This document shows positions 52,856-61,953 of a stretch of DNA of 64,000 nt, one piece after another. The position numbers and the translations under genes were made by a program. The stretch covers positions 1-64,000 of the forward strand of contig JAHJNJ010000024.1 in assembly GCA_018820925.1 (NCBI GenBank), in the 5' to 3' direction. The number at the start of each line of letters is the position of its first letter. Position 1 is the stretch's first letter. The notes under the pieces were generated by a model. That model was not told the origin of the DNA. It made no database searches and was given only the letters and a program-made list of their open reading frames with translations. The DNA comes from Gammaproteobacteria bacterium (GTDB lineage: Bacteria > Pseudomonadota > Gammaproteobacteria > Burkholderiales > Gallionellaceae).

Positions 52856-54424
52856 TTAGCGCACCAAGTCGTGGTTGTAGTCGGTGGTCCCCATCCCGCG
52901 GGTTTCCTCGTCCAGACGCTCCAGCACCGCATTGGTCAGTGTGGTGAGCATCTGCATCGCGCCTTCATAACCCAGCGTCGTCGAACGATGCAGGTGATGA
53001 CGATCGAAGATCGGGAAGCCGATACGGATCAGCGGCACTTCGAACTCCTTGCCCAGGGCCAGCGTGTCGCGCTGGATGAACTTGGCGTAGGAGTTGCCGA
53101 TCATGAAGTCCGGCTTCTCGGTCAGCACCAGCGAACGGAAGTGCCACAGGTCGGCGCCCGCAAACAGCTGCGTGTTCTTGCCGTAAGGAGACTCTTCCAG
53201 CATTGCCTTCATGGCCTTCGTCCACTTCTTGCTGCCGTTGTTGCACAGCACGTGCAGCGGCTCGATGCCCAGTTCCATCAGGAACTTGGTCATGCCCAGC
53301 GTGAAGTCAGGATCACCGTACAGGCTGATCTTCTTGCCGTGCAGCCAGGTATGGCTGTCGGTCATCATGTCGACGAAGCGGCCGCGTTCCTTCAACAACG
53401 AAGCGGGAATTTCCTTGCCGGTGACTTCGGCGACTTTCATCAGCCATTCGTCGGTCCACTCCAGACCCATCGGGATGTTCAGCTTCGGCACTTCATGTTT
53501 CCATGTCGTGTCGAGGAACTTCTTGGTCTTTTCCAGTTGCATCGGCTGCATCAGGAACGTGGTGATGGCATTCGGCGAATCCTTCACTTCATCCTGGGTG
53601 GTACCGCCCGCATACATGCGGAACTGGCCGTCAGCCGGGGTATCCAGCACTTCGGTCGGGTCGCTCAGCATGGTGTGTGCAACGCCCATCTCGTCCAGCA
53701 TGCGATGGATGACGCGGTAGTTGCCGAGGTAGGTCTCGAAGCCGGGAACGATGTTGATCTTGCCGTTCTTGCCGGGCACCTTGTCGTCCATGGTGTTCAG
53801 CGTGAAGTAGCGGATGATGCCTTCGAACATGTTGTCCCAGCCGGTGACGTGCGAACCCACGAACGACGGGGTGTGCGCGAACGGTACCGGATAGTCCTCG
53901 GGGATGTTGCCGGCCTTCTTGGTGTTGCGGATGAAGGCGTTCAAGTCGTCACCGATCACTTCGGCCATGCAGGTTGTCGAAACCGCAATCATGTCCGGCT
54001 TGTAGATCGCCTTTGCGTTTTCCAGGCCGTCGATCATGTTCTTCTGGCCGCCGAACACGGCTGCGTCTTCTGTCATGGAGTCGGAAACACAGGAGACCGG
54101 TTCGCGGAAGTGACGGTTGAAGTAGGTGCGGAAGTAAGCCACGCAGCCTTGCGAACCATGCACGTACGGCATGGTCTTTTCGAAGCCCAGTGCGCACAGC
54201 ACCGCGCCCAGGGGTTGGCAGGCCTTGGCCGGGTTCACGGTCAACGCTTCGCGTTTGAAGTTCAGTTCGCGGTACTCCATCGTGGTGGTCCACTTGAAGG
54301 TTTCCTGAACCTTGTCGGCGTCGTGACGCTCTTCAAAGCTATTCTGTTTGTTACCCAGCGATTCCTTGTACTCGTCCTGACGGAACAATGGATAACAGGG
54401 TTTGATGTCATCAGCTTGTTGCAT
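52856..54424 (-). CDS. nifK: Nitrogenase MoFe protein beta subunit
   Basis: The 522-residue protein is NifK, with P-cluster cysteines at 69 (PAKACQPLG), 94 (HGSQGCVAYF) and 152 (STTCMAEVIG). It also has the block HFREPVSCVSDSMTEDAAVF. It forms the alpha2beta2 MoFe protein with NifD. Length is typical of proteobacterial NifK. Between nifD and nifK lie 210 bp holding a composite repeat, a wider gap than usual. Confidence 0.97.
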   Translation of the reverse strand: MQQADDIKPCYPLFRQDEYKESLGNKQNSFEERHDADKVQETFKWTTTMEYRELNFKREALTVNPAKACQPLGAVLCALGFEKTMPYVHGSQGCVAYFRTYFNRHFREPVSCVSDSMTEDAAVFGGQKNMIDGLENAKAIYKPDMIAVSTTCMAEVIGDDLNAFIRNTKKAGNIPEDYPVPFAHTPSFVGSHVTGWDNMFEGIIRYFTLNTMDDKVPGKNGKINIVPGFETYLGNYRVIHRMLDEMGVAHTMLSDPTEVLDTPADGQFRMYAGGTTQDEVKDSPNAITTFLMQPMQLEKTKKFLDTTWKHEVPKLNIPMGLEWTDEWLMKVAEVTGKEIPASLLKERGRFVDMMTDSHTWLHGKKISLYGDPDFTLGMTKFLMELGIEPLHVLCNNGSKKWTKAMKAMLEESPYGKNTQLFAGADLWHFRSLVLTEKPDFMIGNSYAKFIQRDTLALGKEFEVPLIRIGFPIFDRHHLHRSTTLGYEGAMQMLTTLTNAVLERLDEETRGMGTTDYNHDLVR

Positions 54425-54520
54425 GTTTATCTCCTTAGCCGCACTGCCAATTTGCAGATGTCGGCACAGATTGATAGATTGACGGCGGTGTTTTGCGCGT
54501 CACTAAATTTCTTTCTTCCA

Positions 54521-54620
54521 CTCCTTCCCCCTTTGCAGGGGGAAGGTTGGGATGGGGGTAGAGTCGCGGAACCTCTTCACTTCTACCCCCTCCCTAGCCC
54601 TCCCCCTGCAAGGGGGAGGG
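54521..54620. repeat. Composite GC-rich palindromic element between nifD and nifK
   Basis: Left hairpin (CTTCCCCCTTTGCAGGGGGAAG), GATGGGGGTAGAG, about 20 nt, TCTACCCCCTCCC and right hairpin (CTCCCCCTGCAAGGGGGAG). A full 100-bp copy within the structural nitrogenase transcript, 15 bp after the nifD stop. Confidence 0.88.
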
Positions 54621-54634
54621 AACAGAGGTGTTAC

Positions 54635-56110
54635 TTACGCTGCCGCCTTCTCTGCGACCGACTCATCCTTCTTCAACCACGGTGCCTGCATCTTGCCCCA
54701 GCACGGGTTGTTCAAGGTCATGTCCATGTCGCGCGCGAAAATGGCGAAGCCGTCGTAGCCGTGGTACGGGCCAGAGTAGTCCCAGCTGTGCATCTGGCGG
54801 AAGGGCACACCCATTTTCTGGAAGATGAACTTTTCCTTGATGCCGGAGCCGACCAGGTCAGGCTTGACCTTCTTCACGAACTCTTCGAACTCGAAGCCGG
54901 TCACGTCGTCGTACAACAAAGTGGCATTGCCCATATCCTTGATGGTGCGGTCGTAGTCGTCGTTGTGCGCGAACTCGTAGCCGGTACCGACCACTTCCAT
55001 GCCCAGGTCTTCATAGGCGCCGATCACGTGACGCGGACGCAGACCGCCCACGTACAGCATGACGCGCTTGCCCTGCAGACGCGGTTTGTACTTGTCGATG
55101 ATGGCTTGCATCAGCGGCTGGTACTTGGCGATGACGCGCTCCGCACCTTCCTTGATCTTGTCGTCGAAGTTCGCTGCGATGGCACGCAGGCTTTCGGCAA
55201 CCTTGGTCGGACCGAAGAAGTTGTATTCCATCCAGGGGATGCTGTACTTCTCTTCCATGTGGCGCGCGATGTAGTTCATCGAACGGTAGCAGTGGATGAG
55301 GTTCATCTTGACGTAGGGCGTCTTTTCCATCTCGGCGATGGTGCCGTCGCCGGACCATTGCGCAACCACGCGCAGGCCCATCTCTTCCAGCAGGATGCGT
55401 GAAGACCATGCGTCGCCGCCGATGTTGTAGTCGCCGATCACGGCCACGTCATACGGTGTGCCTTCGAACGCCTTGCCATCGCGGCGCGGCAGCACCCAGT
55501 CGCGGATCGCGTCGTTGGCGATGTGGTGGCCCAGCGATTGCGACACGCCGCGGAAACCTTCGCAGCGCACCGGCACGACCGGCTTGCCGGTCTCGGCAGC
55601 AGCCTTCTTGGAAACCGCTTCGATGTCGTCACCGATCAGGCCGATCGGGCACTCGGATTGCACCGAGATACCTTTGTTCAGCGGGAACAGTTGCTCGATC
55701 TCGCCGATCAGCTTGGCGAGCTTCTTGTCGCCGCCGAACACGATGTCTTTTTCCTGAAAATCGGAAGTGAAGTTCATCGTGCCGAAGGTGTTCACGCCGG
55801 TGGTGCCGACGTAGTAGTTACGGCGACCGGCGCGGGAATACTGACCGCAGCCGACCGGGCCGTGAGAAATGTGGATCATGTCCTTGATCGGGCCCCACAC
55901 CACGCCTTTGGAACCGGCGTAGGCGCAACCGCGAATGGTCATCACACCCGGCAAAGATTTGCGGTTGGAGGTGATGCACTTCTTGGACTGTTCGATGGAT
56001 TGATCGTTGACCGCCAGGTGCTTGGCGCGGTCTTTCTTGGCTTTCTCTGGATAAACCTCGAGCACCTCCTGAATGAGGGCTTCGGTTTCTTCGCGTGTTA
56101 ATGCAGACAT
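54635..56110 (-). CDS. nifD: Nitrogenase MoFe protein alpha subunit
   Basis: The 491-residue protein is NifD of the Mo-type. P-cluster cysteines are at 62, 88 and 154. The FeMo-co ligand Cys is at about 274 ([10 protein letters not shown]), and the ligand His lies in MHSWDY near the C-terminus. Val70 and the Gln191/His195 pair around the cofactor are conserved. These residues indicate a working Mo nitrogenase rather than V or Fe-only types. It lies between nifH and nifK. Confidence 0.97.
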   Translation of the reverse strand: MSALTREETEALIQEVLEVYPEKAKKDRAKHLAVNDQSIEQSKKCITSNRKSLPGVMTIRGCAYAGSKGVVWGPIKDMIHISHGPVGCGQYSRAGRRNYYVGTTGVNTFGTMNFTSDFQEKDIVFGGDKKLAKLIGEIEQLFPLNKGISVQSECPIGLIGDDIEAVSKKAAAETGKPVVPVRCEGFRGVSQSLGHHIANDAIRDWVLPRRDGKAFEGTPYDVAVIGDYNIGGDAWSSRILLEEMGLRVVAQWSGDGTIAEMEKTPYVKMNLIHCYRSMNYIARHMEEKYSIPWMEYNFFGPTKVAESLRAIAANFDDKIKEGAERVIAKYQPLMQAIIDKYKPRLQGKRVMLYVGGLRPRHVIGAYEDLGMEVVGTGYEFAHNDDYDRTIKDMGNATLLYDDVTGFEFEEFVKKVKPDLVGSGIKEKFIFQKMGVPFRQMHSWDYSGPYHGYDGFAIFARDMDMTLNNPCWGKMQAPWLKKDESVAEKAAA

Positions 56111-56159
56111 TTCATTCTCCTTTAATGACCCACTAATCTGTGGCGTCCGTCAGAGGTTA

Positions 56160-56246
56160 TGTAGGTTGGGTTAGCGGATTCACCGCGTAACCCAACAACT
56201 CTTCAAATGATGTTGGGTTACGCCCTGCGGGCTAACCCAACCTACA
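56160..56246. repeat. Palindromic repeat between nifH and nifD, TGTAGGTTGGGTTAGC family
   Basis: TGTAGGTTGGGTTAGC (56160-56175) and GCTAACCCAACCTACA (56231-56246) are perfectly complementary, with inner TAACCCAACA/TGTTGGGTTA also pairing. It may lower nifDK readthrough relative to nifH, which is usually made in excess (inference). Confidence 0.85.
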
Positions 56247-56250
56247 TCTG

Positions 56251-57147
<897 letters not shown>

Positions 57148-57195
57148 TCAGAATTTAAGATGCGATTGAAAACTGTCGCTCGCACCCCTACCATC

Positions 57196-57210
57196 GCAAG
57201 CTCCGTGCCA
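57196..57210 (-). promoter_or_regulatory. Sigma54 (-24/-12) promoter of nifHDK
   Basis: TGGCAC (57205-57210), five bases, TTGC (57196-57199) on the minus strand is a perfect RpoN site, about 67 bp before the nifH ATG. Confidence 0.95.
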
Positions 57211-57307
57211 CCCGCCATAAAACCGCCCAACCGCATGAAATGCATAAGAAAATTAAATCAACCCTACAAGCATTGGCGGATGTGGAACACAACAAAGAAG
57301 TTCCCTT

Positions 57308-57323
57308 TGTAGCAGTGACGACA
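57308..57323. promoter_or_regulatory. NifA upstream activator site of nifH
   Basis: TGT (57308-57310), ten bases, ACA (57321-57323) fits the NifA consensus and is 97 bp upstream of the nifH -24 box, the usual distance. It directly abuts the draT start codon at 57324. Confidence 0.82.
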
Positions 57324-58142
57324 ATGCCGACACTCGTACTGCCCCGCCCGGCGCGGCTGCCCATCAACCGCTGCAACCTGCCCGCCGACATCCTGGGCGG
57401 CCTGACTTTCCAGCGCGCGCCGGTTGCACTCGAACTGGACGGCGTGGCCCAGTTCCATCGCGGCCTGTTCCAACTGCTGAGCCGCATAGAGGATGCCAAG
57501 GAACGCGCCGCCGCATTCACCATGCACATGAACGCGGCGTTCTATCTGGACGAACCGGAACAGGCGGGCTACACCTCGAAGTCGAAGCAAAAGAGACAGA
57601 AAGCGGATTACCTGCGCATGGTGCGCGGCTGGAGCTTCGATGCTGATGGAAGAGAAGGCGCGGCACTGAAAGGCTGGGTGGAATCGCGCTTCGGCCTGCT
57701 CCCCCGCCATCACGCCGCCCCGATCCGCAACCTCTCCAGCGACGCCTACCGCCGCTACCTGGAAATGCGCGCGACTGCCTTATATGGAACCAATGCGCTG
57801 GAATCGCAATTCGACCTGCTCTACACCTACTGCCAGTACGAACTCGCCAGACTCTATCCGGGCGAAACCCACCTCACCCTGTATCGCGGAGTGAACCGGG
57901 TGGACGACTATGAAACTCTGACAACGCTGGACGACAAACGCCGCGTCGTGCTGTTCAACAGCCTGAGCTCCTTCACCTCCAACCGCGAACGCGCCGACGA
58001 ATTCGGCGACTACCTGCTTACCGCGCAAGTACCGCTGGCCAAGGTGTTCTGTTATACGAGGTTGCTGCCGGGGATGCTGCAGGGAGAGGATGAGTACACC
58101 GTGATTGGCGGGTTGTATGAGGTGTGTATTGCGGCGTATTAA
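57324..58142 (+). CDS. draT: NAD+-dinitrogen-reductase ADP-ribosyltransferase
   Basis: The 272-residue enzyme moves ADP-ribose from NAD+ to Arg101 of NifH, switching nitrogenase off on ammonium or energy stress. Family blocks seen are PARLPINRCNLPADILGGLT, YGTNALESQFDLLYTYCQYE, HLTLYRGVNRVDDYE and LPGMLQGEDEYTVIGG. Start 57324 gives the family N-terminus, but it lacks a good ribosome site because the NifA site abuts it. An ATG at 57240 would add 28 unrelated residues. draG, which reverses the reaction, is not in the window. Confidence 0.9.
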   Translation: MPTLVLPRPARLPINRCNLPADILGGLTFQRAPVALELDGVAQFHRGLFQLLSRIEDAKERAAAFTMHMNAAFYLDEPEQAGYTSKSKQKRQKADYLRMVRGWSFDADGREGAALKGWVESRFGLLPRHHAAPIRNLSSDAYRRYLEMRATALYGTNALESQFDLLYTYCQYELARLYPGETHLTLYRGVNRVDDYETLTTLDDKRRVVLFNSLSSFTSNRERADEFGDYLLTAQVPLAKVFCYTRLLPGMLQGEDEYTVIGGLYEVCIAAY

Positions 58143-58270
58143 TACACTGGCTGCGTTTTTGGTTTTACGGGTCAACATCAGTGCTAGCATATTAGTACTC
58201 CTCCACAACCGTATTGCGACCACCCAATGAGCGAGATCCCTGGCCACTCTTTACCAACATATTCAGCCGG

Positions 58271-58343
58271 GTAGGGTGGGCACGCTTCTGTGCCCACGCG
58301 GTAGCCACCTTTCAGCGTGGGCACAGAAGCGTGCCCACCCTAC
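58271..58343. repeat. Palindromic repeat, GTAGGGTGGGCAC family
   Basis: Arms GTAGGGTGGGCACGCTTCTG and onward to 58300 pair perfectly with the complement ending GTGCCCACCCTAC at 58343, around a loop of about 14 nt. Same family as 23203-23277. Confidence 0.88.
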
Positions 58344-58359
58344 AAGACTGCAATCCTTC

Positions 58360-58593
58360 CTAAACGCGTAGCAACGCCATCAATTCTTCAGTACGCCATT
58401 TGACATCTGCCATCCCACGCGCCAAATCGAAACAGTCCAGCTTGTGACCATTGCATGCATTGACTTTGTGGATGACAACATCGCCTTCTTGATTGACGCA
58501 GAACTGTACAGAACAGCCCGGTTCCATCTTGAGCGCATCCCGAATCTGTTTGGGAATGGTGACTTGGCCTTTGCTGGTAAGTGTAGTGGTCAT
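58360..58593 (-). CDS. AbrB/MazE-type DNA-binding antitoxin, orphan
   Basis: The 77-residue protein (TTTLTSKGQVTIPKQIRDAL, CSVQFCVNQEGDVVIHKVNA) has the SpoVT/AbrB swapped-hairpin DNA-binding domain of VapB/MazE antitoxins. The usual downstream PIN or MazF toxin is missing; a palindromic repeat takes its place. It may be a stranded antitoxin or a lone transcription regulator. Confidence 0.85.
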   Translation of the reverse strand: MTTTLTSKGQVTIPKQIRDALKMEPGCSVQFCVNQEGDVVIHKVNACNGHKLDCFDLARGMADVKWRTEELMALLRV

Positions 58594-58701
58594 GGCTGCC
58601 TTGCTAGCGTATTACGTGAGCGGACATTGTAATGCTGCAAGGAAGAACCAGCATCGATGCTGGCTGAGTATTCAAAACACCGACCTGATTGTTACAGAAT
58701 G

Positions 58702-58941
58702 AGGAGGCGGCAGTCTGCCGCCGCGCTTTTCGTCAGCGCACTGCCTGATCACGCAGTGGCAACGCGTTATCTGGCTTTGTTTGTCTCCGTACTCTGGATA
58801 AGTTTCGGCGCGGTTTTTCTTGTTGTCGCTTTCACTCAACCGGGGGAAGGTCTCCTGTTCAAGATGCCGCAGTGGATTCTGTTCCTCCCTGTCGGATTTC
58901 TTGGCTTATGGGGTTCTTTTTCTCGACCTGTTCGGCAATAG
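58702..58941 (+). CDS. Possible small membrane protein
   Basis: A 79-codon frame (ATG 58702) with two hydrophobic stretches, LALFVSVLWISFGAVFLVVA and FLPVGFLGLWGSF. No convincing ribosome site and no known family. An upstream in-frame start at 58657 exists. It may be a genuine two-helix protein or a decayed gene. Confidence 0.35.
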   Translation, partial: RRRQSAAALFVSALPDHAVATRYLALFVSVLWISFGAVFLVVAFTQPGEGLLFKMPQWILFLPVGFLGLWGSFSRPVRQ

Positions 58942-59138
58942 GGAGCTTCTATTGAGTGATTCGGGGCCAGTAATTCGCAGAGTAATTCGGGGGCTACCAT
59001 CGAAATAATCTCAGTGAACCTCAGGCGTGGCAGCATCACAATCATTTTGCGCCTCAACTCTCAATTGCGCTTGCGCACCTTTCTCGATGGTGCGTAAACG
59101 CACCCTACTTCAATTGTGGTAATGATGAGGAATGGAAC
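58942..59138. other. Short intergenic region with decayed repeat
   Basis: Contains TTGCGCTTGCGCACC (59065 on) and GGTGCGTAAACGCACCCTAC (to 59108), an imperfect copy of the repeat at 43858-43905. Nothing else is recognised. Confidence 0.5.
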
Positions 59139-59525
59139 ATGGTTGATTTCAGGTCATTGAATAAAATAACGTCCGGGATTTCCATTGCGCTGTTTTTCTT
59201 TTTGCTGATTTTCCCTGAACCAATCTTTTATTTGTTTAATGTTGCAGGAAATGATTCGGCATATTTTATTTCCCGCAGAGCTGCGATGCTTTTTCTGGGG
59301 TTTGGTGTGATTTCCTGGTTATCAAGAAATGCACAGCCTTCGGCAACCAGGCAAGCCATATCACTGGGAATCGCAATGTCGATGCTTGGCCTGACTATCC
59401 TGGGAATACTCGAGTTTCTTCGCGGCTATGCCGGAGGAGGGATTTTTATGGCTGCCAGCGCCGAGCTATTTTTGGCTGTATCCTATTTCTCGATTTGGCT
59501 GTCTGACAAAAAGGGCAATGCATAA
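59139..59525 (+). CDS. Four-helix membrane protein of unknown function
   Basis: The 128-residue product (VDFRSLNKITSGISIALFFF at its start) has four predicted membrane helices, a hydrophilic loop NVAGNDSAYFISRRAAM and a short basic tail (WLSDKKGNA). AT content is higher than in neighbouring genes, which suggests transfer. A weak GAGGAA-type site precedes the ATG. No family is recognised. Confidence 0.6.
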   Translation: MVDFRSLNKITSGISIALFFFLLIFPEPIFYLFNVAGNDSAYFISRRAAMLFLGFGVISWLSRNAQPSATRQAISLGIAMSMLGLTILGILEFLRGYAGGGIFMAASAELFLAVSYFSIWLSDKKGNA

Positions 59526-59550
59526 CAAATCAAACAGCAAATAACCAAAC

Positions 59551-59620
59551 AGGGTGGGCAAGCATTTAGTGTCCAAGCTGCAAGCAGGTTACCGCGTGGG
59601 CACAGACGCGTGCCCACCCT
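59551..59620. repeat. Decayed copy of the AGGGTGGGCAC repeat
   Basis: AGGGTGGGCAAGC at the left and GCGTGGGCACAGACGCGTGC to CCACCCT at the right are still complementary at the ends, but the left arm has decayed. The loop contains unrelated bases. Confidence 0.75.
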
Positions 59621-59640
59621 GCAAGACCGGAACACAAATA

Positions 59641-59847
59641 TCAGTCATCCCCCTTCTTCAGACTCTTCGAATTCCCACCCGTCAAAGACTTGAAGTTGCC
59701 GGTTGAGATCGCAGGCTTGCCAGTCTGCTGTTCAATATCCTTGCGCGCCCTGCCAGCCACTGCGCCGCCATCTTTTGCATTTTTTTCAGCGACTCCACGC
59801 CCGGCGAATCGCGGGTGCAGCTTCGCAGTCGCCACCCCGGCCCGCAT
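59641..59847 (-). pseudogene. Phage antirepressor/DinD-like C-terminal fragment
   Basis: The 68-residue frame contains GRGVAEKNAKDGGAVAGRAR followed by KDIEQQTGKPAISTGNFKSL. This resembles the C-terminal tails of DinD/BRO-type antirepressor proteins (A-x-x-A-R-x-D-x-E-x-x-T-G-K-x-x-x-S). The N-terminal Bro-N part is missing and an in-frame TGA lies upstream. It is therefore likely a remnant of an acquired gene. The family call is tentative. Confidence 0.4.
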
Positions 59848-59861
59848 CGTGTGGATCGCTG

Positions 59862-60059
59862 CTAGCCAGAAAAGGTGGGGGGTTCACTTCTGTCATTCAT
59901 CAGAAAATAGACGCCAACACCGACTAACACAATCCAGACCACCATGGCTGCGGAACCGAGCAGACTCCATAAATCTTCCATATAGAACAGCATGAGCATT
60001 GCGACAGCAAGGACAGCATTGCCAAGCCAGAATTTGGTTTTTGATTCAGCGTTATTCAT
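59862..60059 (-). CDS. Small two-helix membrane protein
   Basis: The 65-residue product (NNAESKTKFWLGNAVLAVAM, LLGSAAMVVWIVLVGVGVYF) has two membrane helices and a short polar tail. It has no known family. The ribosome site is weak (TATCC region). It could be a real small protein; its neighbours are relics and repeats. Confidence 0.45.
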   Translation of the reverse strand: MNNAESKTKFWLGNAVLAVAMLMLFYMEDLWSLLGSAAMVVWIVLVGVGVYFLMNDRSEPPTFSG

Positions 60060-60229
60060 TAGGATAGTTATTCTAATTAATGGTTAGTCGTGGAGGGAGT
60101 GATTACTCTCCATCCTTCCCTTGCGCAGCGTGAGCCTTCCAAACATCTTACCACTGGCTCTAGCCAGCCTCCATTAGCCCGGATGCACCCAATTTGTTTT
60201 GAACCCGGATTGTCCATTAGAGCCGAAGC

Positions 60230-60330
60230 CCCTTCCACCCTTACAGGGGGAAGGCCAGAATGGGGGTAGAGTCGATGATCTCCCGCGCTTCTACCCCCTC
60301 CCTAACCCTCCCCCTGCAAGGGGGAGGGGA
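60230..60330. repeat. Composite GC-rich palindromic element
   Basis: Left hairpin (CCTTCCACCCTTACAGGGGG, imperfect), AATGGGGGTAGAG, about 20 nt, TCTACCCCCTCCC and right hairpin (CCTCCCCCTGCAAGGGGGAG). A full 100-bp copy. Confidence 0.85.
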
Positions 60331-60401
60331 TATTGTGGCTTCCAATGGATTATCCGGGTTGAATGAAATGGGGTTCCGTTCCTGAGATCCACTGAGCAAG
60401 C

Positions 60402-60478
60402 AGGATGGGTTGAGCGCAAGCGATACCCATCGCCCATCTGCAAAAATGATAGGTATCGCTTGCGCTCAACCCATCCTG
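60402..60478. repeat. Palindromic repeat, AGGATGGGTTGAGCGC family
   Basis: AGGATGGGTTGAGCGCAAGC with GATACC (60402-60427) is complementary to GGTATCGCTTGCGC and onward to CCCATCCT at 60478. Loop about 25 nt. Related to 52726-52850. Confidence 0.85.
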
Positions 60479-60627
60479 CACGGTCTACTGCCGACGGGAC
60501 GTCGGCGCTCCCAACAACCAACCCCCAGCCCCTACCCCCGCACCCTGTCCGACAAGATTTCCGGCTTTGTCGCATTTACTCCAATCCCCTCCCCGCCGTA
60601 ACCCGCGCCAATGCTGGGTCGGCACTC
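60479..60627. other. Spacer before the SIR2-hemerythrin promoter
   Basis: About 150 bp with no gene. It contains no NifA-type TGT-N10-ACA site that I could find. Confidence 0.5.
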
Positions 60628-60642
60628 TGGCCCGATTATTGC
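60628..60642 (+). promoter_or_regulatory. Sigma54-type promoter of the SIR2-hemerythrin operon
   Basis: TGGCCC (60628-60633), five bases, TTGC (60639-60642) matches the RpoN consensus with one change (A to C) in the -24 box. It lies 38 bp upstream of the start codon. Confidence 0.72.
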
Positions 60643-60679
60643 GAATGATTCCCTTGTCATTACAAGAGGAGTTATCCCA

Positions 60680-61540
60680 ATGAGTACAGTATTCGAGCAA
60701 ATCTTCACCGGCCTGTCCGACGGCAATGTCGTCCCCTACCTGGGCGCGGGTGCGCTCAACGGCGTGATCGACCCGGCCACGGGCCGTGCCATCCCCGCCG
60801 ACAGCGACAGCCTGATCATCGCCATGAACAACGGGCAGCCGATGGCGCCCAAGCTGATGTATGAATTTCCGCGTGCGGCGATGAACGTGGAACTGAAGCG
60901 CGGGCGCTCGGCGGTGAACAAATTCCTCGATGCGACCTATCGCGATACGCAGTGGAGTGTGTCCGCGTTGCATGCCTGGCTGGCACAGCAAAAGCTGCCT
61001 TACATTGTGGATGCCAACCGCGACACACAATTGCAGAAGCAATACGCCGCCACACCGCACACGCTGATTGTCGGCATCGCGCGCATGTCGGGCAACGCAT
61101 ATCGCTTCCGCCTGTTCAACTATGATGGCACCAGCTACACCGCGATCGAGCAGGAAGCGGTCGATACCAGCCTGCCCATCCTGTTCAAGCCGCTGGGCAC
61201 GCCGCTGCCGGAATCGAACTACATCGCCTCCGATGCCGACTTTGTCGATTACATCACCGAGCTGATGGGCGGCTTTGCCATTCCGTCTTTCGTCAAACGC
61301 ATGCGCCAGAACAAACGCTACCTGCTGCTCGGCATGCGCCTGAACCGCGACACCGACCGCATGGTGTTCTCCGACATCATCTTTGGTGCGGACAAGCCCG
61401 CAGGCTGGGCGCTCATCCCGCACGCGACCGACAAGGAAAAGCGTTACCTGGGCAAAATGGGCATCGAGATCGTGAATGCGGATGCAGCGGATTTCCTTAC
61501 TGCCGCGCAGAGCTGGAACGGCAGCCTGGCGGCGGCATGA
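60680..61540 (+). CDS. SIR2-like (SIR2_2) domain protein
   Basis: The 286-residue protein has the SIR2-like NAD-binding start NVVPYLGAGAL (residues 16-26), the central LPILFKPLGTPLPESNYIAS and the C-terminal YLLLGMRLNRDTDRMVFSDI segment. SIR2-like proteins bind NAD and act as deacylases, ADP-ribosyl enzymes or NADases. The activity cannot be read here because several sirtuin catalytic residues are not obvious. An AGAGGAG site precedes the ATG. The stop overlaps the hemerythrin gene (ATGA). The sigma54 promoter suggests a nitrogen-fixation role. Confidence 0.8.
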   Translation: MSTVFEQIFTGLSDGNVVPYLGAGALNGVIDPATGRAIPADSDSLIIAMNNGQPMAPKLMYEFPRAAMNVELKRGRSAVNKFLDATYRDTQWSVSALHAWLAQQKLPYIVDANRDTQLQKQYAATPHTLIVGIARMSGNAYRFRLFNYDGTSYTAIEQEAVDTSLPILFKPLGTPLPESNYIASDADFVDYITELMGGFAIPSFVKRMRQNKRYLLLGMRLNRDTDRMVFSDIIFGADKPAGWALIPHATDKEKRYLGKMGIEIVNADAADFLTAAQSWNGSLAAA

Positions 61541-61953
61541 GCAAACATCCGGCGGTATGGGACGAGGTGCGCCACACGCTGGGCATGGCGGAGATGGACG
61601 CCACCCACCGCGAGTTCATCGCACAGGTGGCGGCGCTCATCGCGGCCGACAATGCCGAGTTCCCCGCCCTGTTCCAGGCGCTGGTCAACCACACCGCCGC
61701 GCACTTCAAGGCCGAAGGGTTGTTGATGCGCGAGTCCGGATACCGCGGCCTGCCCGAGCACGAAAGCGAACATCACCGCGTGCTGGGCGAGTTGCAACAG
61801 CTCAACCGCAGCCTCAAGCGCGGCCACCTGCCGCTGGTGCGCGCCTATGTGAAGGAAGGTTTGCCGGAGTGGTTCGACACACATCTGGCCATGATGGACA
61901 GCGCGCTGGCGATGCACCTGCGGAAGAAGGAGCATGCTGCCGTTGACCCGTGA
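61537..61953 (+). CDS. Bacteriohemerythrin
   Basis: The 138-residue four-helix protein has the full set of diiron ligands: His in MDATHREF, H-x-x-x-E in HFKAE, H-x-x-x-H in HESEH and H-x-x-x-x-D in HLAMMD, plus a further His in NHTAAH. It should bind oxygen reversibly at a diiron site. It is translationally coupled to the SIR2-like gene. A role in oxygen delivery, sensing or protection of nitrogenase is plausible inference. Confidence 0.92.
   Translation: MSKHPAVWDEVRHTLGMAEMDATHREFIAQVAALIAADNAEFPALFQALVNHTAAHFKAEGLLMRESGYRGLPEHESEHHRVLGELQQLNRSLKRGHLPLVRAYVKEGLPEWFDTHLAMMDSALAMHLRKKEHAAVDP

Noticed and set aside
52451-55402. 983-codon plus-strand open frame opposite nifK and nifD
   Set aside because: It is antisense to two well-defined nitrogenase genes and its translation is His/Gln/Val-rich, as expected of a shadow frame in GC-rich coding DNA.
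60680-61540. SIR2-like protein as an anti-phage defence gene
   Set aside because: No defence partner (Argonaute, HerA, TIR or similar) is adjacent, while the coupling to hemerythrin and the sigma54 promoter favour a nitrogen-fixation context. It is not fully excluded.
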